Below are positions 9,981 through 18,163 of a stretch of DNA of 64,000 bases, in pieces. This DNA is from G963665925 sp963678925. Its GTDB lineage: Bacteria > Bacillota > Clostridia > Peptostreptococcales > Acidaminobacteraceae. The stretch's first letter is position 1. Each line of letters begins with the position of its first letter. Under the pieces are notes generated by a model. It did no database searches. It was not told where the DNA came from and saw only the letters and a list, made by a program, of their open reading frames with translations. The stretch is taken from the NCBI GenBank assembly GCA_963678925.1, contig OY787533.1:2294001-2358000 (forward strand), written 5' to 3'. The translations under genes and the position numbers were made by a program.

Positions 9981-11708
9981 ATGAAACGGGAAATCGAACT
10001 CATATTGGATTCTACCCATGATGCCATGATCGCAGTGGATACAGAGGGGATAATTACCCTCTACAATGCGGCGGCGGGTAAACTGACGAATAAATCATCA
10101 GAAGATGTTATTGGAAAACACATAAGTGAAGTTGTCGAAACAACAAGACTACCCTATATTCTAAAGACAGGAGAGTCGGAGCTGAACCGAAAGCAGATGC
10201 TTGGAGACACTGAAATTGTGACCAACAGGATGCCTGTTCGAAATGAACAAGGGGAAATCATTGGTGCAATTGCAGTGTTTAGAGATATTACGGAAGTACA
10301 TGCCCTTGCTGAGGAAATCACGAATCTCAGAGAGATGCAGTCCATGCTGGAGGCTATTCTCAATGCCACACAGGATGCCATTTCCGTTGTGAACCAGGAT
10401 GGCGTCGGCTGGCTCATTAACCCGGCATACACACGGCTGACGGGCTATACCGAAAAGGATATCATCGGAATGCCTTCTACGGTTGACCTTGCTGAAGGGG
10501 ATAGTGTGCATTTGAAGGTGCTTGAGACACGTGAGCCTGTAAAAGGCATGTATCATAGAGTTGGCCCGAATCGTAAGGAAGTCATGACGGAGGCGGCACC
10601 CATTATTGTAGGCGGTGAGCTTCGCGGCAGTGTTGCTGTCATTCATGACCTCTCTGAAATCAATAAGCTTATTTCAGAGCTGAATCAGGCAAAGCAAATC
10701 ATACGTAATCTGGAAGCGAAATACACCTTTGAAGATATCATCGGGACCAGTGAAATCATGGAAGCTACCGTGGCAAAGGCCAAGCTCGCAGCGCATACCC
10801 CTGCCACCGTCATTCTACGGGGTGAAAGCGGGACGGGCAAGGAACTCTTTGCCCATGCCATCCACAATGCCTCAGATAGAAAATTCAACCAGTTTGTGCG
10901 GGTTAATTGTGCTGCCATTTCTGAAAACATTCTTGAGAGTGAGCTCTTTGGATATGTGGAAGGCGCATTTACGGGGGCTGCAAAAGGCGGCAAGATTGGG
11001 CTCTTTGAACAGGCTGACGGCGGGACCATATTTCTAGATGAGATCGGTGAAATCAGTCTGACCATGCAGGCAAAGCTCCTGCGTGTTCTTCAGGAGAAGG
11101 AGATCGTGCGCGTTGGTGGGACCAAGCCAATCAGCGTAAATGTCCGCGTGATTTCTGCGACCAATGTGGATCTTGAAAAGGCAGTATCGGAGCGTCAATT
11201 TAGAAAGGACCTCTACTACAGACTGAATGTTTTTCCAATACAGATTCCGGCCTTGAGAAGTCACAAGGATGATATTGAAGCCCTGATCGATTTTCTCATC
11301 AGCAAATATAATCAGGAATATGGGCGACATGTAACCGGCATCAGCCGGACGGCCATGGAGCATATTAAATCCTATGACTGGCCAGGGAATGTGCGGGAAC
11401 TTGAAAACTATATCGGGCGGTCCATGATCAACATGAGAATGAGTGAGCGGATGCTTGAGCGCTATCATATGCCTTCCTTTTCTGCGGGAAAAAACGAGGG
11501 TACAGATTATGAAGCGGTAGACCAGTTTATTCTCCCCGAGCTTCCTGAAGACGACCGCAAGTTGTCCAGCCATTTGGAAGCAGCGGAAAAGCGTCATTTG
11601 CTGCATATTTTGAGGGTCAATGATGATAACCGGGAAATGACAGCAAAGGATTTGGGAATTTCACTCAGAGCCCTGTATTACAAGTTGAAAAAATATGGCA
11701 TTCATTAG
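9981..11708 (+). CDS. sigma-54-dependent activator with two PAS domains
   Basis: Enhancer-binding protein that remodels sigma-54 RNA polymerase. The 575 residues hold PAS 1 (about 5-110), PAS 2 (about 120-225), a AAA+ domain (about 248-475) with Walker A GESGTGKE at 281 and the sigma-54 contact loop GAFTGA at 328-333, then a Fis-type helix-turn-helix ending in AKDLGISLRALYYKLKKYGIH. No phosphorylatable receiver is present, so the signal is likely a small molecule or redox state bound by PAS. It lies upstream of a -24/-12 promoter (12143-12157) driving ptb-buk-vor, so it is the probable activator of that operon. Confidence 0.93.
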   Translation: MKREIELILDSTHDAMIAVDTEGIITLYNAAAGKLTNKSSEDVIGKHISEVVETTRLPYILKTGESELNRKQMLGDTEIVTNRMPVRNEQGEIIGAIAVFRDITEVHALAEEITNLREMQSMLEAILNATQDAISVVNQDGVGWLINPAYTRLTGYTEKDIIGMPSTVDLAEGDSVHLKVLETREPVKGMYHRVGPNRKEVMTEAAPIIVGGELRGSVAVIHDLSEINKLISELNQAKQIIRNLEAKYTFEDIIGTSEIMEATVAKAKLAAHTPATVILRGESGTGKELFAHAIHNASDRKFNQFVRVNCAAISENILESELFGYVEGAFTGAAKGGKIGLFEQADGGTIFLDEIGEISLTMQAKLLRVLQEKEIVRVGGTKPISVNVRVISATNVDLEKAVSERQFRKDLYYRLNVFPIQIPALRSHKDDIEALIDFLISKYNQEYGRHVTGISRTAMEHIKSYDWPGNVRELENYIGRSMINMRMSERMLERYHMPSFSAGKNEGTDYEAVDQFILPELPEDDRKLSSHLEAAEKRHLLHILRVNDDNREMTAKDLGISLRALYYKLKKYGIH

Positions 11709-11961
11709 CGGGTGCTTTGAATAATGCGTCTGGAGGACATACCTTTTTGAAAAGTTCTCTGGACAAGCGGTCAAGTTTCCTGCGAACCTGGGAATACAAC
11801 GGCTTTCGAACGTTCATACATTTTGTGTGGACGTTTTTTTATACGAAGGATTTATCGTATTCACGGTGGCGAACAGGGCGCGTGAAAATGCAGTTTCAGA
11901 CTTCTTTAGTATGATCGGTGCCATATGTGTACAAGTTGGAAGGTGTGGACTTGCAAAACAC

Positions 11962-11976
11962 TGATAATCATTATCA
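11962..11976. promoter_or_regulatory. Fur-family operator (7-1-7 palindrome)
   Basis: TGATAATCATTATCA matches the published Bacillus Fur/Zur/PerR 7-1-7 consensus TGATAATnATTATCA at every position. It lies about 170 bp upstream of the sigma-54 -12 element. Which Fur-family protein binds is unknown. Confidence 0.6.
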
Positions 11977-12010
11977 ACAGACTGCAAGTTCATGCATGAA
12001 GAAAAGGCAA

Positions 12011-12042
12011 AGTGCAAAATATTACATGCAAAATATTGCACT
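12011..12042. promoter_or_regulatory. putative enhancer (UAS) for the sigma-54 activator
   Basis: TGCAAAATATT occurs twice (12013-12023 and 12027-12037), 14 bases apart, and the block is also flanked as an inverted repeat, AGTGCAA at the left and TTGCACT at the right. It lies about 105-130 bp upstream of the -24 element, the usual place for an upstream activating sequence. Binding by the adjacent regulator is inferred. Confidence 0.5.
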
Positions 12043-12120
12043 TAAATATTTTCTGACTTTTATTACGAAAAATGGAATTGCCGAAGACGTGTATTTGCAA
12101 AGTGTTTGGTGGTTTTATAA

Positions 12121-12135
12121 ATAAGGGGACAAAAT
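12121..12135 (+). repeat. 15-base repeat, copy 1 (before ptb)
   Basis: ATAAGGGGACAAAAT is identical to 13427-13441 upstream of buk. This copy ends 7 bases before the -24 element. Confidence 0.7.
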
Positions 12136-12142
12136 GTGCAAA

Positions 12143-12157
12143 TTGGCACATGTCTTG
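12143..12157 (+). promoter_or_regulatory. sigma-54 (-24/-12) promoter of the ptb operon
   Basis: TTGGCAC, five intervening bases and TTGC match the sigma-54 consensus (TGGCAC-N5-TTGC) with correct GG-GC spacing. The activator gene lies just upstream and ptb about 210 bases downstream. TGTGC and GCACA also form an inverted repeat overlapping the -24 element. Confidence 0.85.
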
Positions 12158-12176
12158 CGTTAATATAGTGCGTTAG

Positions 12177-12319
12177 TGCCTTGCTGAAAAGGTGGGCAAA
12201 GAAATTCTGCAGTTGATGACATTATGCCGAAGTATCGGCAAAGTATTGATAGAAAACACAGCCCCTTTATCAGGAAGCCACGCTTTTCGGTGTAGGCTGC
12301 ATGTCGGGGAAACCTGTGT
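12177..12319 (+). ncRNA. structured 5' leader of ptb (candidate regulatory RNA)
   Basis: Three local structures can be drawn by eye. GCCTT/AAGG closes a hairpin near 12178-12193; GCCGA-AGTA-TCGGC spans 12226-12239. A larger element is closed by ACACAG (12256-12261) with CTGTGT (12314-12319), then CCCC (12262-12265) with GGGG (12306-12309), enclosing AGCC/GGCT (12276-12279 with 12295-12298). It does not match a riboswitch I can name. It lies 50 bases before the ptb start and downstream of the sigma-54 promoter. A fortuitous fold is possible. Confidence 0.4.
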
Positions 12320-12368
12320 GTCAAATGGCGTAAATCCAAAGGATTATTTGAGAACGAGGTGACGTAAG

Positions 12369-13274
12369 TTGATCACGAATTTTGAAGATCTACTGAAAAT
12401 TGCAAAGGAAAGAGGTCCTAAAACCATATCGGTTGCATGTGCGCAGGACTCAGATGTCATGCTTGCAGTGGAAGCTGCAAGATCTAAGGGCATTGCAGAG
12501 GCGATTCTTGTGGGCGATAAGGAAGCTATTGAAGCCATTGCTGGAGAACACAGCATTGATCTTGGAAATTATGAAATCATTGATATCAAGGATCTTGCAG
12601 AAGCATCTCTTAAGGCAGTCGAACTCGTTTCTTCGGGCAAGGCGCACATGGTCATGAAAGGTCTTGTAGACACAGCAATCATTCTTAAGGCGGTGCTGAA
12701 CAAAGAAGTGGGTCTGCGTACAGGCAATGTACTGAGTCATGTTGCAGTCTTCGACGTACCGACTTATCCTAGAATTCTCATGGTAACAGATGCGGCCATG
12801 AATATTGCTCCAGATGTACAAGCTAAGAAGCAGATTATTGAGAACTCACTTGTTGTAGCAAAGGCACTGGACATTGAAGTACCGAATGTTGGTGTGATTT
12901 GTGCAAAAGAAAAAGTGAACGAAAAAATGCCAGCGACTGTAGATGCAGCAGAACTTGTACGCATGAATGAGTCTGGCGAACTGACAGGCTGTGTCGTAGG
13001 TGGACCGTTTGCCCTAGATAATGCCGTTTCTGAAGAAGCTGCAAAAATTAAGAAAATCAATCATCCTGCTGCCGGTAAGTGCGATGTTCTTCTTGCACCG
13101 ACCATTGAAGCGGGAAATGTGCTTTACAAGGCGCTCAACTTCCTGTGTACTGCACAAAGTGCGGGCATTATCGTAGGCGCTAAGGCACCTGTTGTTCTGA
13201 CATCACGTGCGGACAGCGATGCATCGAAGCTGAACTCCATCGCACTTGGCGTGCTGATGGCAGCAAAAATGTAG
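12369..13274 (+). CDS. ptb: phosphate butyryltransferase (branched-chain acyl type likely)
   Basis: Exchanges CoA of butyryl- or branched-chain acyl-CoA for phosphate. The 301-residue length and segments such as TISVACAQDSDVMLAVEAA, LVMKGLVDTAIILKAVL, RILMVTDAAMNIAPD and GPFALDNAVSEEAAKIK fit the PTA/PTB family, shorter than phosphotransacetylases. The start is TTG, 6 bases after GAGGTGA. Followed by buk and a four-subunit oxoacid:ferredoxin oxidoreductase, so the likely substrates are isobutyryl-, isovaleryl- and 2-methylbutyryl-CoA made from branched-chain amino acids. Sigma-54 control is indicated upstream. Confidence 0.92.
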   Translation: MITNFEDLLKIAKERGPKTISVACAQDSDVMLAVEAARSKGIAEAILVGDKEAIEAIAGEHSIDLGNYEIIDIKDLAEASLKAVELVSSGKAHMVMKGLVDTAIILKAVLNKEVGLRTGNVLSHVAVFDVPTYPRILMVTDAAMNIAPDVQAKKQIIENSLVVAKALDIEVPNVGVICAKEKVNEKMPATVDAAELVRMNESGELTGCVVGGPFALDNAVSEEAAKIKKINHPAAGKCDVLLAPTIEAGNVLYKALNFLCTAQSAGIIVGAKAPVVLTSRADSDASKLNSIALGVLMAAKM

Positions 13275-13535
13275 AACATAAGAAATGCATATATATAGAG
13301 AAGCCGATTGCAAGCGCTGATTGAAAGACAAATAGAATCGACAGGGCATTGCGGCTGAAAAGAGAATTTCACATAGACCCCGAAACATAAAGTGAAGCCT
13401 TACCGCCATTAGGCAGCTTATAGGACATAAGGGGACAAAATATAGAGAACCTTGGATACACCAATTCAAGGCAATAGGAAAGTTCCGTTTGGGAGAGTCA
13501 AAAACATATTTTGAATATAAAAGGCAGGTGCACAA
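13275..13535 (+). other. ptb-buk intergenic region
   Basis: 261 bases without a credible gene, unusually long for the ptb-buk pair. It contains the second copy of ATAAGGGGACAAAAT (13427-13441) and a CCTTG...CAAGG hairpin just after it. No clear promoter or T-run was seen, so transcription probably reads through. Confidence 0.5.
13427..13441 (+). repeat. 15-base repeat, copy 2 (before buk)
   Basis: ATAAGGGGACAAAAT, identical to 12121-12135. No -24/-12 element follows this copy. Confidence 0.7.
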
Positions 13536-14609
13536 ATGCAAGAGTATCGTATATTAGCGATTAACCCTGGTTCAACATCAACAAAAATCGCAATCTTTGA
13601 TAATGACAAATCTGTATTTGAGGAGACGCTTCGTCATCCGTCCGAGGAAATTGGAAAATACGACACAATCTTCGATCAGTATGATTTCAGAAAGCAAGTG
13701 ATTCTGGATACGCTTGAAGAAAAAGGCATCAACCTTACAAAACTGTCGGCAGTTGTAGGCCGTGGTGGTCTTCTTAAACCGATTCAAGGCGGCACATACA
13801 ACGTTTCAGACAATATGATTGAAGACCTGAAGGTTGGCGTTCTTGGCGAGCATGCTTCAAACCTTGGCGGTATTCTGGCCCATGAAATCGCATCTTCGCT
13901 GAACATCCCTTCATTCATTGTTGACCCTGTTGTCGTGGATGAACTTCAAGATGTGGCAAGAATTTCAGGCATGCCTGAGCTGGACAGAAAATCAATTTTC
14001 CATGCACTCAACCAAAAAGCGGTTGCACGTCGTGCTGCTGCAGAAATGGACCGTGCTTATGACGACTGTAACTTCATCGTGGCACATATGGGCGGCGGCG
14101 TATCAGTTGGCGCACATATGAAAGGTCATGTTGTCGATGTAAACAATGCCCTTGACGGCGAGGGACCATTCAGTCCTGAACGTGCGGGCGGTCTTCCTGT
14201 AGGAGATCTTGCAAAACTTTGCTTCTCAGGCAAGTACACACATGGCGAAATCAAGAAAATGATCAAGGGAAGCGGCGGTCTGGTTGCTTACCTGAATACA
14301 AATGACGGTCGCGAAGTCGTTAAGATGATCGAATCTGGCAATAAGGAAGCTGAAACAATCTACAAGGCGATGGCGTACCAGATTTCAAAGGAAATCGGTG
14401 CTTGCGCAGCTGTACTGAAGGGTCGTATTGACGGCATTATCCTAACAGGCGGCATCGCTTACGATAAGGAATTTGTGAAGTGGATCAGCGATAGCGTAGA
14501 GTTCATGGGCAAAGTAATCGTATACCCTGGTGAAGACGAAATGAAGGCGCTTGCTGAAGGCGGTCTGCGTGTTCTAAAGGGTGAAGAGAAAGCTCAGGAA
14601 TACCTTTAA
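13536..14609 (+). CDS. buk: butyrate kinase
   Basis: Transfers phosphate from butyryl-phosphate (or isobutyryl-/isovaleryl-phosphate) to ADP, yielding ATP and the free acid. A 357-residue ASKHA-fold acyl kinase: the N-terminal ILAINPGSTSTKIAIF phosphate loop at 5-20, VGRGGLLKPIQGGTYNV near 72, HMGGGVSVGAH near 187 and the late LTGGIAYDKEFV near 304 are family hallmarks. The ATG follows AGGCAGGTG. With ptb it performs substrate-level phosphorylation at the end of the branched-chain oxoacid route. Confidence 0.95.
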   Translation: MQEYRILAINPGSTSTKIAIFDNDKSVFEETLRHPSEEIGKYDTIFDQYDFRKQVILDTLEEKGINLTKLSAVVGRGGLLKPIQGGTYNVSDNMIEDLKVGVLGEHASNLGGILAHEIASSLNIPSFIVDPVVVDELQDVARISGMPELDRKSIFHALNQKAVARRAAAEMDRAYDDCNFIVAHMGGGVSVGAHMKGHVVDVNNALDGEGPFSPERAGGLPVGDLAKLCFSGKYTHGEIKKMIKGSGGLVAYLNTNDGREVVKMIESGNKEAETIYKAMAYQISKEIGACAAVLKGRIDGIILTGGIAYDKEFVKWISDSVEFMGKVIVYPGEDEMKALAEGGLRVLKGEEKAQEYL

Positions 14610-14628
14610 GAGCATAGGATAGGTGAAT

Positions 14629-15309
14629 ATGAACATGTTAAAGGATAACCGCATTCGTCTTATTATTGGTCACTACGGGAGTGGTAAAACTGAATTTGCA
14701 GTCAACTATACCATGCGCCTTGCTGCGCTTGGAAAGAAAACTGCAATTGCTGATATGGATATCGTGAATCCGTACTTCAGGTCCCGAGAAAAAGCAGAAA
14801 TGATGGAAGAAAAGGGAATCCGCGTTATCAGTGGTGCGCGCGGTCATCATGCCAATCTGGATATTCCGATGATGACAGCAGAGGTACAGGCGCCGTTGCA
14901 GGATACAACTTACGATCTCGTACTCGATGTCGGTGGCGATGCAGTTGGGGCAAGAGCTCTCGCTCAGTATAGACGCTATTTTATCGAGGGAGAGTATGAC
15001 ATGTTCTGTGTCATCAATCGCTATAGAGAACAAACGTCAACCTTGGAAGGGTGCCTGTATCATATCAAGACCATAGAAGCGACACTTGGTGCACGCGTGA
15101 CCGGTCTGATCAACAACACCCATCTGCTTAGAGATACAACTGTTGAAGATGTCCTTTATGGACAGGAACTCGTGGAGGAAGTGTCAAAGGAACTAGACAT
15201 TCCGGTGCGCTATATATCAACACTTGAGAAGGTTGCCAAAGACCTGCCTGAAGGTCTTGACGGCGAAATTTTCCCAATTCAGATGTATATGAGACCAGAA
15301 TGGTTATAG
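14629..15309 (+). CDS. P-loop ATPase of the ptb-buk-vor operon
   Basis: About 226 residues. Walker A GHYGSGKTE starts at residue 14; KKTAIADMDIVNPYFRSRE follows, with the DxD-type second motif of SIMIBI/CobQ-MinD-like P-loop proteins, and LVLDVGGDAVGARAL resembles a Walker B region. No membrane helix or Fe-S motif. Role unknown; proteins of this class act as maturation or chaperone ATPases, so a part in assembling the oxidoreductase is possible but inferred. The ATG at 14629 has AGGATAGG upstream; ATGs at 14635 and a GTG at 14623 are alternatives. Confidence 0.7.
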   Translation: MNMLKDNRIRLIIGHYGSGKTEFAVNYTMRLAALGKKTAIADMDIVNPYFRSREKAEMMEEKGIRVISGARGHHANLDIPMMTAEVQAPLQDTTYDLVLDVGGDAVGARALAQYRRYFIEGEYDMFCVINRYREQTSTLEGCLYHIKTIEATLGARVTGLINNTHLLRDTTVEDVLYGQELVEEVSKELDIPVRYISTLEKVAKDLPEGLDGEIFPIQMYMRPEWL

Positions 15310-15372
15310 ACTTTGTGCTTTAAATCTGGAATACTCCAGGCGGTATACCGGAATTATAAGGAGGGTATGAAA

Positions 15373-15597
15373 GTGGCAGCAAAAGGTAAAGTTACGATTA
15401 ACGAAGATATTTGCAAGGGCTGTGGTCTTTGTACAACAGCTTGCCCGGTTAAAATCATGACGCTTGATACGACGCGTATCAACGTAAAAGGGTATCACCC
15501 AGCATCTGTAACAGATATGGATAAATGTATTGGATGTGCAAACTGCGCAATGATGTGCCCAGATTGCGTTATCACTGTTGAGCGAGAAATGGTATAA
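15373..15597 (+). CDS. vorD: oxoacid:ferredoxin oxidoreductase, ferredoxin-like delta subunit
   Basis: A 74-residue 2[4Fe-4S] protein carrying electrons from the thiamine-diphosphate centre to free ferredoxin. Two cluster motifs are seen, CKGCGLCTTACP and CIGCANCAMMCPDC. AAGGAGGG ends only one base before an ATG at 15367, whereas the in-frame GTG at 15373 sits at normal distance, so GTG is chosen. First of four contiguous subunit genes (delta, alpha, beta, gamma). Confidence 0.9.
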   Translation: MAAKGKVTINEDICKGCGLCTTACPVKIMTLDTTRINVKGYHPASVTDMDKCIGCANCAMMCPDCVITVEREMV

Positions 15598-15621
15598 GGA
15601 TAGCAGGGAGGGAAATTTAAA

Positions 15622-16686
15622 ATGGCTAAAGTCCTAATGAAAGGTAACGAAGCGATTGGTGCAGCTGCTATCAAAGCGGGATGTAAGTACTTCTTCGGTT
15701 ACCCGATTACACCACAGAATGAACTTCCGGAGTATATGTCACGTGAAATGCCTAAGAATGACGGCGTATTTCTACAGGCTGAATCTGAAGTTTCTGCAAT
15801 TAACATGGTATACGGCGCAGCGGGTGCCGGTGCCAGAGTAATGACATCATCATCTTCTCCAGGTATTGCCCTGAAACAAGAAGGTATCACATATATCGCA
15901 GGTGCTGAACTGCCTGCAGTTATTGTAAATATCGTTCGTGGCGGTCCTGGTCTTGGTGGTATCCAGCCAGCGCAGTCTGACTACAATCAGGTTACTCGCG
16001 GCGGCGGAAACGGCGACTACAAGCTTCTGACTTATGCACCGGCAAACCTGCAGGAAATGGTTGACCTGGTTCAAGAAGCATTCGACCTTGCAGACTACTA
16101 CCGTAACCCGGTTATGGTTGTTGGTGACGGCATGATCGGTCAAATGATGGAGCCAATCGAATTCAAGGATATCCAGTCAGGTAAAACACTTCCTGTGAAG
16201 GACTGGGCAACAGTTGGTACGAAGGGTGAAAGAAATCCTAACATCATCAACTCCCTAGCGCTTGATCCTCAAGACCTTGAAAACCACAACCTGAAGCTTA
16301 AAGCTAAATATGACGCAATGAGAAAAGACGAAGTGCGTTATGAAGCATACAATATGGAAAATGCGGAGATTGTCTGTGTCGCTTACGGTACGACATCACG
16401 TATTGTTAAAAATGCAATTGCAGCACTGAAAGAAGAAGGCATCAACGTTGGTCTTATCCGTCCAATCACACTATGGCCATTCCCAGAGCAGCCGTTCAGA
16501 GATATTCCTGAAACTGCTAAGGGTATCCTGACAGTTGAAATGTCACTGGGTCAGATGATTGATGACGTTAAGATCGCTAACGAAGGTCGTCTGCCAGTGG
16601 ACTTCTACGGTCGTGTTGGCGGTATGATTCCTGAGCCGGAAGCGATTATGGATAAGATTAAAGAAATGATCGGAGGTGCGAAATAA
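15622..16686 (+). CDS. vorB: 2-oxoacid (2-ketoisovalerate):ferredoxin oxidoreductase, VorB-type subunit
   Basis: Substrate-binding subunit of the enzyme that oxidatively decarboxylates 2-oxoacids to acyl-CoA with ferredoxin. 354 residues, with YPITPQNELPEYMS near 30, ESEVSAINMVYGAAGAGARVMTSSSSPGIAL near 55 (both typical of the pyrimidine-binding domain), and a C-terminal segment with VAYGTTSRIVKNAIAALKEEGINVGLIRPITLWPFP. The branched-chain preference is inferred from linkage to ptb-buk and from VorB-like sequence; 2-oxoglutarate or indolepyruvate cannot be fully excluded. Confidence 0.87.
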   Translation: MAKVLMKGNEAIGAAAIKAGCKYFFGYPITPQNELPEYMSREMPKNDGVFLQAESEVSAINMVYGAAGAGARVMTSSSSPGIALKQEGITYIAGAELPAVIVNIVRGGPGLGGIQPAQSDYNQVTRGGGNGDYKLLTYAPANLQEMVDLVQEAFDLADYYRNPVMVVGDGMIGQMMEPIEFKDIQSGKTLPVKDWATVGTKGERNPNIINSLALDPQDLENHNLKLKAKYDAMRKDEVRYEAYNMENAEIVCVAYGTTSRIVKNAIAALKEEGINVGLIRPITLWPFPEQPFRDIPETAKGILTVEMSLGQMIDDVKIANEGRLPVDFYGRVGGMIPEPEAIMDKIKEMIGGAK

Positions 16687-17438
16687 TGGCAGTTGTATTT
16701 GAAAAAACTAAAGGCCTGGTAGAAGGTAAGCAAACGCACTACTGTCCAGGTTGTACGCATGGTATTATTCACCGTCTGGTAGCAGAGGTTCTTGAAGAGC
16801 TTGGCGTGCTGGGCGATACAATTGGTGTAGCACCAGTTGGATGTTCAGTACTTGCATATGAGTATTTCAATTGTGACATGCATGAAGCGTCTCACGGACG
16901 TGCACCAGCTGTAGCTACTGGTATCAAGCGTGTTCATCCAGATAAAGTCGTGTTCACATACCAGGGCGATGGTGACCTTGCTTCAATCGGTACAGCAGAA
17001 GCAGTTCACGTAGCGCACAGAGGCGAAAAGATTACAACGATCTTCGTAAACAATGCTATTTACGGTATGACAGGCGGACAGATGGCACCTACGACTCTAA
17101 TCGGTCAAAAGGCAACAACTGCACCACTTGGACGTACAGTAGAGCATTCAGGTATGCCGCTTAAGATTTCTGAAATGTTTGCAACAATTCATGGTGCGGC
17201 ATTTATCGAGCGTGTATCTGTAGATACGCCTGCAAACGTTCGTAAGGCTAAAAAAGCAATCAAGGAAGCGTTCCAGTGCCAAATCGACGGCAAAGGCTTC
17301 TCAATGGTAGAAGTACTATCTACATGTCCAACAAACTGGGGTATGACACCTATCGATTCTCTAGGCTGGTTGCGTGAGAACATGATGCCATACTACCCAC
17401 TTGGCAACTTCAGAAGACCAGAAGAGGGGGACAAGTAA
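16686..17438 (+). CDS. vorA: 2-oxoacid:ferredoxin oxidoreductase, thiamine-diphosphate subunit
   Basis: The TPP-binding beta-type subunit, 250 residues. The cofactor motif GDGDLASIGTAEAV...FVNN is seen near residues 98-127, and YCPGCTHGIIHRLVAE at the N terminus is typical of the family. Its ATG shares one base with the vorB stop codon, so synthesis is coupled. It ends one base before the vorC start region. Confidence 0.88.
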   Translation: MAVVFEKTKGLVEGKQTHYCPGCTHGIIHRLVAEVLEELGVLGDTIGVAPVGCSVLAYEYFNCDMHEASHGRAPAVATGIKRVHPDKVVFTYQGDGDLASIGTAEAVHVAHRGEKITTIFVNNAIYGMTGGQMAPTTLIGQKATTAPLGRTVEHSGMPLKISEMFATIHGAAFIERVSVDTPANVRKAKKAIKEAFQCQIDGKGFSMVEVLSTCPTNWGMTPIDSLGWLRENMMPYYPLGNFRRPEEGDK

Positions 17439-17439
17439 A

Positions 17440-17988
17440 ATGGTAAACGAAAAAATTATTTGCGCAGGTTTCGGTGGCCAAGGCGTTATGTCTATGGGCC
17501 AGCTGATCACATATTCAGGTATGCTTGAAGGTAAAGAGGTTTCTTGGTTGCCGTCATACGGTCCAGAAATGCGTGGCGGTACTGCAAACTGTAACGTTAT
17601 GGTTTCTGACAAGATGATTGGTTCACCAATCATTACAAACGATGCAACTTGTGCAATTGTTATGAACCTGCCTTCACTTGATAAATTCGAAGCTGACGTT
17701 AAAGCGGGCGGCCTGGTGCTGGTTAACAGCTCTCTAATCGAGAAAAAGGTTTCACGTTCTGACGTTAAGGCAGTTTACATTCCAGCCAATGAAGCAGCAA
17801 ATGAGCTAGGCAACGCACGTGTTGCAAACATGATCATGCTGGGTGCTTACATTGAGTTGAATGGCCCAGTTAAGCTTGAAACAGTGAAGAAGACGCTTCA
17901 AAAGCTTTTTGCTTCAAAAGCGAATCTGATTCCTGTGAATGAAGAGGCACTTGATAAGGGTGCTGAACTTGCACGCCAATTCAAATAG
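17440..17988 (+). CDS. vorC: 2-oxoacid:ferredoxin oxidoreductase, gamma subunit
   Basis: 182-residue gamma subunit of the complex. IICAGFGGQGVMSMGQLITY at 6-25 and PSYGPEMRGGTANCNVMVS near 44 are the standard gamma-domain motifs. The ATG lies two bases after the vorA stop, with AGAGGGGG upstream. Last gene of the operon; two terminator hairpins follow within 220 bases. Confidence 0.9.
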   Translation: MVNEKIICAGFGGQGVMSMGQLITYSGMLEGKEVSWLPSYGPEMRGGTANCNVMVSDKMIGSPIITNDATCAIVMNLPSLDKFEADVKAGGLVLVNSSLIEKKVSRSDVKAVYIPANEAANELGNARVANMIMLGAYIELNGPVKLETVKKTLQKLFASKANLIPVNEEALDKGAELARQFK

Positions 17989-18012
17989 AATTTAGCAAAA
18001 TCAATTTGGTAT

Positions 18013-18040
18013 AGACAAATCCTTTAAAAGGTTTGTTTTC
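18013..18040 (+). terminator. first terminator after vorC
   Basis: ACAAAtCCTTT and AAAGGtTTGT form a stem with a one-base loop and are followed by a short T-run. About 25 bases after the vorC stop. Confidence 0.65.
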
Positions 18041-18163
18041 ATACTCCTAATTTTCATCACCTTCAGAGTGTGTTACTCTGAGCGGAAGTATTCCAACTTC
18101 CAAATTCGCTACGTTGCCATTTTGCAACTGAGCGTCTCACTTACCAATTACTCATTCTCTTGT

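Larger units (their letters stand above)
11709..12368. other. 660-bp regulatory region before ptb
   Basis: No convincing gene: the short open frames lack ribosome sites and plausible composition. It holds, in order, a Fur-type 7-1-7 palindrome (11962-11976), a TGCAAAATATT repeat cluster (12011-12042), a 15-base sequence that recurs before buk (12121-12135), a sigma-54 promoter (12143-12157) and a structured leader (12177-12319). The order activator gene, enhancer, promoter, operon is what a sigma-54 system requires. Confidence 0.75.

Noticed and set aside
11717..12124. Two short open frames (about 65 and 68 residues) in the region before ptb
   Set aside because: No ribosome sites, unlikely composition, and they overlap the Fur box and repeat cluster; treated as non-coding regulatory DNA.
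12177..12319. Cobalamin or T-box riboswitch before ptb
   Set aside because: The AdoCbl box and the T-box sequence (TGGNACCGCG) are absent; kept only as a candidate unclassified leader.
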